Assembly: GCA_050694275.1 (NCBI GenBank)
Contig: JBOGXF010000004.1
Coordinates: forward strand, 1-33,528
Reading direction: 5' to 3'
Source: JBOGXF01 sp050694275
GTDB lineage: Bacteria; Actinomycetota; CADDZG01; WHSQ01
DNA: 33,528 nt
Position 1 is the stretch's first letter. The number at the start of each line of letters is the position of its first letter. The notes under the pieces are model-generated. The model saw nothing but the letters and a program-made list of their open reading frames with translations, was not told the origin of the DNA and searched no databases. A program made the position numbers and the translations under genes. This document shows positions 21,574 through 28,352 of the stretch, one piece after another.

Positions 21574-23079
21574 ATGCGTGCGTTGCCGGCCCTCGCTCTC
21601 GCCGTCGCCCTCGTCGTCTTGGGGGCGGAGCCGGTCGAGGCGACCGAGACGCCGTGGCTCGTTCCCCCGGTGGACGCGTCGGTTTCGCGTCGGTTCGAGG
21701 ATCCCGGGGCATCGTGGGGCGCGGGGCATCGGGGCATCGACTACGCCGCGGCGCCCGGAACCGCGGTGCGCGCTTCGGCGCAAGGGGTGGTGTCCTTCGC
21801 CGGGCCCGTCGCCGGCAACCTCGCGGTTTCGATCGACCACGCTGGGGGCCTCACGACCACCTACACGCGCCTGTCGGAGGTCTTTGTGGGGGCCGACGAT
21901 GTCGTCGATGTCGGGCGATGGATCGGACGCACAGGATCGGCCCACGCCGGCGTGTCGGGACTCCATTTCGGAGTCAAGCTCGATGGTGCCTACGTCGATC
22001 CTCTTGCCTACCTCGGCCCGGTCGATGGGAGCAATGCCCTGAGACTTGCCCCCTTTCACCAGGAGGTGGATGGATGCCGCGACCCAGATGCATCGAACGG
22101 TGCAATCGGTGCCCCTAACGACAACGTCGCGGTCGCGATCGCGGGAATCTCGAGCAAGACCAGGGGAGGCGTCGACGCAGACATCTACGAGACCGGTCCT
22201 GAGCACCTCGGGTATCCGCCCGATCGTGTCTATCGCTTTTCCTACCGGGGGGTCGCCGGTCCGCGACTCCACCGGCGGTACACCCGACAGGACACTTACG
22301 GCGACCTGCGGGTGGCGGCGGCAAGGCTGCGCGATCTCCTCGAGGAGATACGCCGAAGGCACCCCGACCGCGGGGTCGACCTGATAGCGCACTCCCAGGG
22401 CGGAGTGGTCGCGCGCGTCTTTCTGGAAGCGATGGCAAGGACCTGGGACCCGGCTCTTCCACCGGTCGAGCACCTCGTCACGTTCGCGACACCGCACACC
22501 GGCGCCCCCCTCGCCGACGCGATCGAAGACATCGCAAGCGACGGATCCGTGGGCTCTTTGGTTCTTGACCACGCCTCGGGATGGTCGCGCGCGGGCGGAC
22601 CCTTGCCCGACCCCTATTCGGTCGCGGTTACTCAGCTCAGAACCGATTCAGACCTCATCAGTTGGATGCAGACCGAAGACATCGCGTACGGGACGCGCGC
22701 GCTTGCTCTTGCGATGCCGCACGACGTGATCGTCCCGGCGGATCGTTCCCGATTCGACGGCGAGGCGAACCGCATACTTCCGCCCGAGGGTGGCAACGGG
22801 CACGGCGGGATCGTGAGGTCGCGGCTCGCGCACGCGGTGGCGCGCACCTTCCTGCGCGACGCGCGACCGACCTGTCCTGGTGGGTGGGATCGCTGGGGCG
22901 GCTTCATCGGAAGGGCGATCGGTTTCGTGGAGGGAAGACTCGGGGCGCTGTTCACCCCGAGCAAGGGCTGGTTCGGCAAACGCCGGACCGAGGTGACCCG
23001 GGCCGTAGCCACTGGGATGAGGTGGGCGGGTCGGCAACTCGGCAGGGTGGTGCGGCTCGGGACCGTTGTGGGGTGGTGA
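21574..23079 (+). CDS. Secreted fusion of a degenerate M23 (LytM) domain and a lipase-like alpha/beta hydrolase
   Basis: The 501-residue protein starts with a signal peptide (to about residue 23). Residues 28-150 are an M23/LytM fold: HRGID (H52, D56) and LHFGV (H131) keep the zinc ligands. YAHL has become YTRL and the first His of HxH is Gly, so the catalytic His are missing. Residues 185-420 are an alpha/beta hydrolase like triacylglycerol lipases or PGAP1: nucleophile Ser274 in IAHSQGG, TFATPHTGAPLA, a likely acid at Asp384 or Asp390, and His410 in GNGHGG. The tail (430-501) is basic and amphipathic. It may anchor a lipid esterase at the cell wall. ATG 21574 is preferred over a GTG at 21505 because the signal peptide and promoter fit it. 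Confidence 0.8.
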   Translation: MRALPALALAVALVVLGAEPVEATETPWLVPPVDASVSRRFEDPGASWGAGHRGIDYAAAPGTAVRASAQGVVSFAGPVAGNLAVSIDHAGGLTTTYTRLSEVFVGADDVVDVGRWIGRTGSAHAGVSGLHFGVKLDGAYVDPLAYLGPVDGSNALRLAPFHQEVDGCRDPDASNGAIGAPNDNVAVAIAGISSKTRGGVDADIYETGPEHLGYPPDRVYRFSYRGVAGPRLHRRYTRQDTYGDLRVAAARLRDLLEEIRRRHPDRGVDLIAHSQGGVVARVFLEAMARTWDPALPPVEHLVTFATPHTGAPLADAIEDIASDGSVGSLVLDHASGWSRAGGPLPDPYSVAVTQLRTDSDLISWMQTEDIAYGTRALALAMPHDVIVPADRSRFDGEANRILPPEGGNGHGGIVRSRLAHAVARTFLRDARPTCPGGWDRWGGFIGRAIGFVEGRLGALFTPSKGWFGKRRTEVTRAVATGMRWAGRQLGRVVRLGTVVGW

Positions 23080-23098
23080 GGAATTTCGAGAATGGAAA

Positions 23099-23144
23099 GA
23101 GCCCCCTCCGTCGGGGGGGGATGGGCGGATAACGGAGGGGGCTC
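23099..23144 (+). terminator. Terminator after the M23-lipase gene
   Basis: A perfect 13-bp stem pairs 23099-23111 with 23132-23144; the loop is 20 bases. It begins 20 bases after the stop codon. No T tract follows. Confidence 0.65.
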
Positions 23145-23182
23145 AAGTCCCGGGTGGGGGACTGCTTGTGACGTAAGCACAT

Positions 23183-23198
23183 TGTGATTCTTTTCACA
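23183..23198. promoter_or_regulatory. Second CRP-type operator
   Basis: TGTGATTCTTTTCACA matches TGTGA-N6-TCACA exactly in both arms. It lies about 106 bases upstream of the metallopeptidase start at 23297, further than usual for activation, so its target promoter is uncertain. Confidence 0.5.
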
Positions 23199-23283
23199 TA
23201 GGACCGCAAGCGCCTAAGGTGCAAGGATAGGAGCCTTGTTTTGTATCTCAAGCACAAACCGGGCCCCCGCCCCGGTCGGCTTC

Positions 23284-23289
23284 TAGGAT
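23284..23289 (+). promoter_or_regulatory. -10 box for the YgjP-like gene
   Basis: TAGGAT seven bases before ATG 23297, no ribosome site. Confidence 0.45.
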
Positions 23290-23296
23290 TGCGGGC

Positions 23297-23839
23297 ATGA
23301 CCGCCAATCGGCTCCCCCTCGACGTCCCCGGCCTCGAAGAGGAGTTCGCTCGCATCGAGGTGCGGCGGAGCACCAGGCGCAAGAAGACGATCTCGGCGGA
23401 GATCATCGGGGACGCCCTCGTGGTATCGATCCCGCAGCGGATGTCGCGCGCCGACGAGCAGCAGTGGGTCCAGCGCATGGCGACGAGGATGTCCGAGCGC
23501 AAACGGCGGGACCGGCTGAACGCGGACGGCGCTCTCGAACGCAAGGCGGAACAGCTCGCCGATCTCTACGTGGACGGGGTTCGGCCGTCCGAGATCTCGT
23601 GGATCACGACGCAGAGGTCGCGCTGGGGCTACTGCAGCCCGGACGAGAAGGCCATCAGATTGTCCCTGGCGCTATCGGAGTGCCCAAACTGGGTGCGTGA
23701 CTACGTCATCGTGCACGAGCTCGCTCACCTGCTCGTCCCCGATCACTCCGATGCGTTCTGGCACCTGGTCAATCGCTACCCGCTGACCGAGCGGGCGCGC
23801 GGGTTCTTGATCGCCAGGGGCATGGAAGAGGGGGCCTAA
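23297..23839 (+). CDS. YgjP/SprT-like zinc metallopeptidase (DUF45)
   Basis: This 180-residue protein has the DUF45 layout: an N-terminal beta region with RRSTRRKKTISAEI, then SRWGYCSPDEKAIRLSLALSECPNWVRDYVIVHELAHLLVPDHSDAFW. HELAH plus the downstream His in DHSDAFW form the metal site. Relatives include YgjP, reported to act on UTP, and WLM/SprT-type proteases, so the substrate is open. No signal peptide is present. It has its own -10 box and converges on the rhodanese gene, overlapping by four bases. Confidence 0.85.
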   Translation: MTANRLPLDVPGLEEEFARIEVRRSTRRKKTISAEIIGDALVVSIPQRMSRADEQQWVQRMATRMSERKRRDRLNADGALERKAEQLADLYVDGVRPSEISWITTQRSRWGYCSPDEKAIRLSLALSECPNWVRDYVIVHELAHLLVPDHSDAFWHLVNRYPLTERARGFLIARGMEEGA

Positions 23840-24426
23840 TCCCCGGTCATCCAAAACACGATTTCTTCGTACCCGGCCCGCTCGAGGATTCCGACCGCGA
23901 GCCCGGCGCGCACTCCGATGCCGGCTACGACAACGATTCGCTCCTCGTCCTCGAGCTCTCCCGTGCGCGCCCAGAGTTGCTCGATCGGAATGCGAGTTGC
24001 ACCCGCCACGGCAGACGATCGGGGGTCGCCGACGTCCAGGATCTTCCCCTCGGGAGGCCGGCTCCCGGCCGCGATCTCGGTTGAGGCCAGAGCCCCGTGT
24101 CTTTTCGCCCTCAGGTTGATGGCATCGTCGACGACACCGAGGACGGTGAAGCCCTTGCCCCGAAGGGACGCGGCGGCATGAGGAAGGTCTCCGAACCCGA
24201 GGTCACACAGGAGGAGGGGCAGGCTCAACGGCAAGCAATCGCGCGCCCGTGATGCCAAGCCGGGGCCTGACTCGTAGCGGAGCGCGAGGCTGCCCGGTAG
24301 GTGGACATCGAGGTATTCGCCGATCTTTCGCAAGTCGACGAACGCGGCACCCGATTCGACCTGCGATACCGCCTCCTCGAACGACAGTTTCCTCAGCGTT
24401 GTGGTCACGATCATGGCCGTACTCAT
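23836..24426 (-). CDS. Tandem rhodanese-like domain protein
   Basis: The 196-residue product has two rhodanese-like halves. The first runs from LSFEEAVSQVESGAAFVDLR to about residue 105 and keeps a cysteine in the active-loop position (LLLCDLGFGD). The second starts with ILDVGDPRSSAVAGATRIPIEQL and has Ala-Gly where the active Cys belongs (VVVAGIGVRAGLAV). The first half may transfer sulfur; the second is probably structural. The layout resembles the rhodanese tails of MBL-fold persulfide dioxygenases, but no such domain is encoded here. The start is ATG 24426; ATG 24414 is possible. It is divergent from fxsA. Confidence 0.7.
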   Translation of the reverse strand: MSTAMIVTTTLRKLSFEEAVSQVESGAAFVDLRKIGEYLDVHLPGSLALRYESGPGLASRARDCLPLSLPLLLCDLGFGDLPHAAASLRGKGFTVLGVVDDAINLRAKRHGALASTEIAAGSRPPEGKILDVGDPRSSAVAGATRIPIEQLWARTGELEDEERIVVVAGIGVRAGLAVGILERAGYEEIVFWMTGD

Positions 24427-24444
24427 ACCAGACCCGCAAGGGCC

Positions 24445-24450
24445 CATACT
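24445..24450 (+). promoter_or_regulatory. -10 box for the FxsA-like gene
   Basis: CATACT at exactly -12 to -7 from ATG 24457. Its reverse complement, AGTATG, overlaps a possible -10 (CAGTAT) for the divergent rhodanese gene. Confidence 0.4.
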
Positions 24451-24456
24451 GGCGAC

Positions 24457-24960
24457 ATGGTCGGAATCGTCTTTGTGCTCTTGCTGCTCGTTCCGCTCGC
24501 CGAGCTGTGGGTCATCGTTCAGGTCGCCCAGGGGATCGGCGTGCTCAACGCGATCGGCTTGCTGCTGTTGGTGTCGGTCGCGGGCGCGTGGCTCCTCAAA
24601 CAGCAGGGGATGGCGACGTGGAGACGCCTTCAAGCGACGCTGCAGCGCGGCGAGATGCCGACCGGCGAGGTGACCGACGGGGCGATGATCCTGCTCGGAG
24701 GCGCGCTGCTCCTGACTCCGGGATTCATCACCGACGTCGTCGGCCTGGTGCTACTCGTACCGGTAACTCGCACCGCCTTGAAGGGAGGGATGCGGAAGCT
24801 GCTCGCCCGTTGGGCGCAGAGGAGGAGCCGCGAGCGTGGCGTCTACTCTGCAACCGTCCTCCGCGTCGAGCGCGACGAAGGAAACGGGCCTACGAGGCCT
24901 TCGGAGGGCCCTCCTTCGCCCCCTCGATCCGACGGGGACGGTTCTCGGGATAGGGGATAG
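24457..24960 (+). CDS. fxsA: FxsA family membrane protein
   Basis: The 167-residue protein has three to four membrane segments in its first 110 residues. The family motifs are PLAELWVIVQVAQGIGVLNAIGLLLLVSVAGAWLLKQQGMATWRRLQATLQRGEMPTGEVTDGAMILLGGALLLTPGFITDVVGLVLLVP. FxsA proteins are inner-membrane proteins; the Escherichia coli one affects phage F exclusion, and its normal role is unclear. The C-terminal 50 residues are charged and disordered. The last 71 bases overlap the 3' end of the converging gene at 24890. The ATG has a leaderless-type -10 box. Confidence 0.88.
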   Translation: MVGIVFVLLLLVPLAELWVIVQVAQGIGVLNAIGLLLLVSVAGAWLLKQQGMATWRRLQATLQRGEMPTGEVTDGAMILLGGALLLTPGFITDVVGLVLLVPVTRTALKGGMRKLLARWAQRRSRERGVYSATVLRVERDEGNGPTRPSEGPPSPPRSDGDGSRDRG

Positions 24961-25300
24961 CCGGGCCTATGTGCCCCTCTTCCGGATAGGCGCGGCGGTC
25001 AAAGTCGCGCTGAGGGCGCTGCCTAGCGTTCATCCGGACGCGCACTTTCTCGGGGTACTCGCCGACGTGGACCGGAACCTCCAGCGACTCGGCGACTTCC
25101 CTTGCCTCGTCCTCGGAGTGAAACACCCAGCGATCCCACGATCCGTCTTCGTCGACGAGCACGACCTGTGCGTCGTTGAGACCGATGCGGATGACCATCG
25201 CGTCGACCCCCTGTCGGCGCGCGACGAAATCGCGCGGGGTTCTGATTCTTGCCCCGCCCTCGGGGACGTTCTCGAAGGGCCACGCGCGCTCTTCCGCCAT
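24890..25300 (-). CDS. Conserved hypothetical protein
   Basis: This 136-residue soluble protein has a small alpha/beta core at residues 25-88 (RRQGVDAMVIRIGLNDAQVVLVDEDGSWDRWVFHSEDEAREVAESLEVPVHVGEYPE) and a basic, proline-rich tail. I cannot assign a family; the strand-helix pattern and Trp-rich WDRWVF turn look like small actinobacterial conserved proteins. Codon use (G/C at third positions) supports it as real. The ATG at 25300 is seven bases after TACCTT on the minus strand, hence probably leaderless. It is divergent from a 32-residue peptide gene. Confidence 0.65.
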   Translation of the reverse strand: MAEERAWPFENVPEGGARIRTPRDFVARRQGVDAMVIRIGLNDAQVVLVDEDGSWDRWVFHSEDEAREVAESLEVPVHVGEYPEKVRVRMNARQRPQRDFDRRAYPEEGHIGPAIPYPENRPRRIEGAKEGPPKAS

Positions 25301-25307
25301 CGCCTGG

Positions 25308-25317
25308 AAGGTAGCAT
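25308..25317. promoter_or_regulatory. Two overlapping, divergent -10 boxes
   Basis: AAGGTAGCAT holds TAGCAT on the plus strand (25312-25317, exactly -12 to -7 from GTG 25324) and TACCTT on the minus strand (25313-25308, seven bases before ATG 25300). The two boxes share two base pairs, so polymerases would compete. Confidence 0.5.
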
Positions 25318-25323
25318 GAGGCC

Positions 25324-25422
25324 GTGCGGATGAAGCTCACGATCCTGGTCGCAACGGTCGCGGTGGTGTGGGTTCTCTATCTCGGCCCCCGCCGCATGCC
25401 CCGCTCCCGCCTCGAAACCTAG
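25324..25422 (+). CDS. 32-residue single-span membrane peptide
   Basis: A short frame from GTG 25324 to TAG 25422 encodes one hydrophobic helix (KLTILVATVAVVWVLYLGP, residues 4-22) followed by a basic tail (RRMPRSRLE). An ATG two codons in is an alternative start. Positive residues after the helix suggest an N-out or hairpin-free insertion with the tail in the cytoplasm. TAGCAT sits at exactly -12 to -7 from the GTG, the same leaderless design as its neighbours. There is no known family that I recognise. It is a candidate only; the promoter makes it more than a chance frame. Confidence 0.5.
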   Translation: MRMKLTILVATVAVVWVLYLGPRRMPRSRLET

Positions 25423-25440
25423 CTCAGGCAACGGCTCCCG

Positions 25441-25446
25441 TAATAT
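25441..25446 (+). promoter_or_regulatory. -10 box for the FabG-like gene
   Basis: TAATAT, seven bases before ATG 25454. An in-frame ATG at 25445 overlaps this box and so is unlikely to be in the message. Confidence 0.5.
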
Positions 25447-25453
25447 GCGCCGC

Positions 25454-26233
25454 ATGCCGGATCGGCTTCAGGGCAAGGCATGCATAGTTACCGGCGCCGG
25501 CCGGGGGATCGGGCGCGCCATCGTCATCGCCTTCGCTCGCGAGGGCGCACGAGTGGTGGTGAACGACGTCGACGCCGAGGCGGCCGGATCCGTGGTCAAG
25601 GAGATCGAAGCGCTCGGCCGCGAGGTCGTCGCGAATACGAGCCCGGTTGGATCGGCGGCGTCGGCCGAATCCATTCTTAGGACTTCGTTGGAGGCGTTCG
25701 GCCAGGTCGATGTCTTGGTGAACAATGCCGGGATACTCCGCGACCGCATGGTCCACAACATGAGTGAGGAAGAATGGGATCAGGTCATCGACGTCCATCT
25801 GAAGGGGACGTGGGCGTGCGGACGTGCGGTCATCCAGCACTGGAGGCCGCTGGCCAAACAGGAGGCGAAGTCCGGTGAGACGACGCATCGCAAGATCATC
25901 AACGTCACCTCGGCCTCTGGACTCATCGGCTCGGCCGGCCAGTCCAACTATTCGGCCGCCAAGATGGGCATCGTGGGTCTCACCAAGACGTGGGCCAAGG
26001 AACTGGGCCGCTATGCAATCAACGTAAACGCGATCGCTCCGGCCGCGCTGACCGCCATGACCGAGCCGCTGCTCGACGATCCCGAGGACGCCAAGCGTCG
26101 CCTCGCACGCTTCGCGTTGGGCCGCTACGGGGACCCCGAGGAGATCGCTCCGGCATTCGTGTTCTTCGCCGCCGACGAGTCGAACTACATCACCGGCCAA
26201 GTGTTGTGCGTCGACGGGGGCCTGGTTATCTGA
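25454..26233 (+). CDS. FabG-like SDR (3-oxoacyl reductase family)
   Basis: The 259-residue SDR has TGAGRGIG (13-20), NNAGILRD (about 90-97), catalytic Ser in NVTSASG, and YSAAK (Tyr and Lys of the YxxxK pair), then the C-terminal YITGQVLCVDGG. The NNAGILRDRMVHNM and HLKGTWACGRAVIQHWRP segments resemble hydroxyacyl-CoA dehydrogenase-type SDRs of beta-oxidation (peroxisomal MFE/HSD17B4-like). A role on 3-hydroxyacyl-CoA is therefore more likely than fatty acid synthesis. It is a single gene with a leaderless-type promoter. Confidence 0.87.
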   Translation: MPDRLQGKACIVTGAGRGIGRAIVIAFAREGARVVVNDVDAEAAGSVVKEIEALGREVVANTSPVGSAASAESILRTSLEAFGQVDVLVNNAGILRDRMVHNMSEEEWDQVIDVHLKGTWACGRAVIQHWRPLAKQEAKSGETTHRKIINVTSASGLIGSAGQSNYSAAKMGIVGLTKTWAKELGRYAINVNAIAPAALTAMTEPLLDDPEDAKRRLARFALGRYGDPEEIAPAFVFFAADESNYITGQVLCVDGGLVI

Positions 26234-26242
26234 AGGGGACGA

Positions 26243-26557
26243 TCAGATGAGCCGGGCGGCCGCAAACGCGAGACCGGCGACTGCCAGAACGGCCGATGAG
26301 GTGATCCCCACCATGGCGGTGATCATCGTCCTGGTTTGAGCTTGTATCGCTGCATTGAGCTCGGCCCGAAACGTGGCGAGCACGCGGTTCTCGGTGGCCT
26401 CGAGGCGCGCCTCGACCCACATCTTCAGCTGATCGAGGTCCCGCTTGGTGGCGACATCGGCCCACCCCACGGGGGGGAGATGCTCCATCAGCACGGCGGC
26501 ATGCTCCTTCCCCAGCACGTGCTCCAGGCGGTTGAACAGCCCGGCGAGAACTCTCAT
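26243..26557 (-). CDS. Coiled-coil protein with C-terminal membrane anchor
   Basis: The 104-residue product has an N-terminal helical part (LFNRLEHVLGKEHAAVLMEHLPPVGWADVATKRDLDQL), a heptad-like segment (LKMWVEARLEATENRVLATFRAELNAAIQAQTRTM, about 45-80) and one C-terminal membrane helix (82-103). This layout is similar to DUF1640/CCDC90-like proteins and to small actinobacterial tail-anchored proteins. No enzymatic motif is present. The ATG at 26557 lacks a close ribosome site; CACAAT lies eight bases upstream. Confidence 0.6.
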   Translation of the reverse strand: MRVLAGLFNRLEHVLGKEHAAVLMEHLPPVGWADVATKRDLDQLKMWVEARLEATENRVLATFRAELNAAIQAQTRTMITAMVGITSSAVLAVAGLAFAAARLI

Positions 26558-26687
26558 CGATCACCATTGTGCGCTCCTTTGCATTGCGGGGCAATCGGTC
26601 GAGGCCAGCGTAGAGAGGGGGTGTGACATAACTTCACCGGAACAACACGCAAGGCACGATGAGAAAGGGCGGAGCACGCGCCTCCTT

Positions 26688-26693
26688 TAAGAT
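26688..26693 (+). promoter_or_regulatory. -10 box for greA
   Basis: TAAGAT, eight bases before ATG 26702; no ribosome site is visible. Confidence 0.4.
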
Positions 26694-26701
26694 CGACGCC
26701 T

Positions 26702-27181
26702 ATGTCCGACTCGAAGAAGGTTCCGCTGACTCAGCAGGCCTACGACAAGCTCACAGCTGAACTGGATTTCTTGGAAGGCGAACGTCGCCAGAAGATAGTC
26801 GAGGCCATTGCCGCGGCCCGAGCGCATGGCGATCTCAGCGAGAACGCCGAGTACCACGCGGCGCGCGAGGATCAGGGCCGCAACGAGGACAAGATCCGGC
26901 GCATCAAACAGATGATCGAAAATGCCGAGATCATCGACACCACCGGTGACGACGACGGCGTGGCGAGACCGGGCAAGCTCGTGACGATCAGATACGAGGG
27001 CGACGACGAGGCCGAGACCTACCTGCTGGGTATGCGGGCGGAGGCCGGGGAGCACGACTCCCTTACCCCAGAGTCACCGATTGGAAGCGCACTCATCGGA
27101 CATCGGAAGGGCGAGACCGTCGTGGCCAAAGTCCCCGCGGGGGAGCTCAAGGTCGAGATCCTCGAGGTCCGCCGGCCCTAG
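26702..27181 (+). CDS. greA: Transcription elongation factor GreA
   Basis: This 159-residue protein has the two GreA domains. The N-terminal coiled coil carries LTQQAYDKLTAELDFLEGERRQKIVEAIAAARAHGDLSENAEYHAAREDQ, whose tip residues (Asp/Glu in GDLSENAEY) enter the polymerase secondary channel and stimulate RNA cleavage. The C-terminal FKBP-like domain ends SPIGSALIGHRKGETVVAKVPAGELKVEILEV. It rescues back-tracked polymerase. Its TAG stop shares two bases with the stop of the converging amidohydrolase (CTAG). Confidence 0.95.
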   Translation: MSDSKKVPLTQQAYDKLTAELDFLEGERRQKIVEAIAAARAHGDLSENAEYHAAREDQGRNEDKIRRIKQMIENAEIIDTTGDDDGVARPGKLVTIRYEGDDEAETYLLGMRAEAGEHDSLTPESPIGSALIGHRKGETVVAKVPAGELKVEILEVRRP

Positions 27182-28332
27182 TTAGTCGGTAGCCGCAGAA
27201 CACCGCGGCGCCACACCATCTCGACGCGCGTCAGCGCACGGACGTCTTCGAGCGGAGCGCCCGATACCGCAACGATGTCGGCGAACCTTCCTTCCGCCAG
27301 CGCTCCGATCCGCTCGAGGCCGAGCCAGTTGGCCGCTGCGATGGTCGCCGAGCGGACGATTTCCTCGGAGGTCATCCCGGCCTCGCCCATCGCCTCCACT
27401 TCGCGTCGGTCGATGCCGGGCTCGGGCCCGACGTTGCCGAGATCGGTTCCGTACACGACGCGTCCGCCCGCTTCGAGGAAGCGGCGCGTGTTGTCGATAG
27501 CGATTTGTCTGTCTCGCTCGAACCGAATCGACAGGGTCGGAACGACAACGACGCCCTGCTCGACCATGCGCGCGATAACCGCGTCGGGGATGCGCTCCGC
27601 GCTCATGAGCATGTGAGCAAGCTCGTCGATACCGGCTTCGAGGGCCACGTCTAACTGTTCCAAACCGAAAACGTGGCCGGTGACTCGGAGGCCGCGCTCG
27701 TGCGCGTGTTCGACGATGGCCCGGAGGGTCGCACGGTCGAGGACGGGACCGACCTCCGGATTGAGCGCGACCTTGATGACGTGCGCGCCTTCGCGGGCGG
27801 TGGTCTCGACGGCGTGGTGTGCGTCGTCGGGGGAGGCCACCGTGCGGCCCGTGCCGGGCGGCGCCCAGCCGGCCCTGGTCGGATAACCGCCTTCCACGGT
27901 GAGCATCGGGCCCGCGGCCAGGATCGTCGGGCCTCCAAAGTCCGCGGTGCACGACCTCTCGACCACAGGAAAGATCAGTCGGGACGGCCACGCGAGATCG
28001 CGCACCGTCGTAACGCCGCCCGTGACGACATCGAGCGGGTCGCAGAGCCCGATGTGGACGTGGGTGTCGATGAATCCCGGCAAGAGCGTCAGGCCGGGCG
28101 CGTGGACGCGTTCGAGATCGTCCGGCGCCGCGACTGCGGAGCGAGGGCGAATCTCGGCGATGATCCCGTCGCGTACGATGACCACGGCGTCCTCGACCGG
28201 ATCGAGATCCTCGTCCACGAGCGCGGTGCCACCGACGATGGCAAACGACGAGGACTCGGACGACTGGTTCACATCCGGGTCAGGGTCGCCCGTGCAGGCG
28301 GCGAGCGCAAGCGCGGATGGCTTTTCCCGCAC
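27178..28332 (-). CDS. Metal-dependent amidohydrolase, possible lipoprotein
   Basis: The 384-residue protein belongs to the imidazolonepropionase/prolidase-like amidohydrolases. It has LLPGFIDTHVHIG (metal HxH), GVTTVRDL, HVIKVALNPE (Lys in the carboxylated-lysine position), VTGHVFG (metal His), ELAHML (metal His) and VVYGTDLGN (metal Asp). It should hydrolyse cyclic amides or peptide-like bonds in small molecules. From the GTG start the N-terminus reads MREKPSALALAACTG: LAAC is a lipobox, but the hydrophobic stretch is unusually short. The protein is divergent from the GMC oxidase, with 20 bases between start codons. Confidence 0.85.
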   Translation of the reverse strand: MREKPSALALAACTGDPDPDVNQSSESSSFAIVGGTALVDEDLDPVEDAVVIVRDGIIAEIRPRSAVAAPDDLERVHAPGLTLLPGFIDTHVHIGLCDPLDVVTGGVTTVRDLAWPSRLIFPVVERSCTADFGGPTILAAGPMLTVEGGYPTRAGWAPPGTGRTVASPDDAHHAVETTAREGAHVIKVALNPEVGPVLDRATLRAIVEHAHERGLRVTGHVFGLEQLDVALEAGIDELAHMLMSAERIPDAVIARMVEQGVVVVPTLSIRFERDRQIAIDNTRRFLEAGGRVVYGTDLGNVGPEPGIDRREVEAMGEAGMTSEEIVRSATIAAANWLGLERIGALAEGRFADIVAVSGAPLEDVRALTRVEMVWRRGVLRLPTN

Positions 28333-28352
28333 CCGCGCGATAGAAATCGTCC

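Noticed and set aside
25445..25453. ATG 25445 as the start of the FabG-like SDR
   Set aside because: It overlaps the -10 box TAATAT, so it would be upstream of the transcript start; ATG 25454 fits the family.
26620..26640. CRP-like TGTGACATAACTTCACC upstream of greA
   Set aside because: The half sites are one base too far apart (N7) and the right arm is imperfect.
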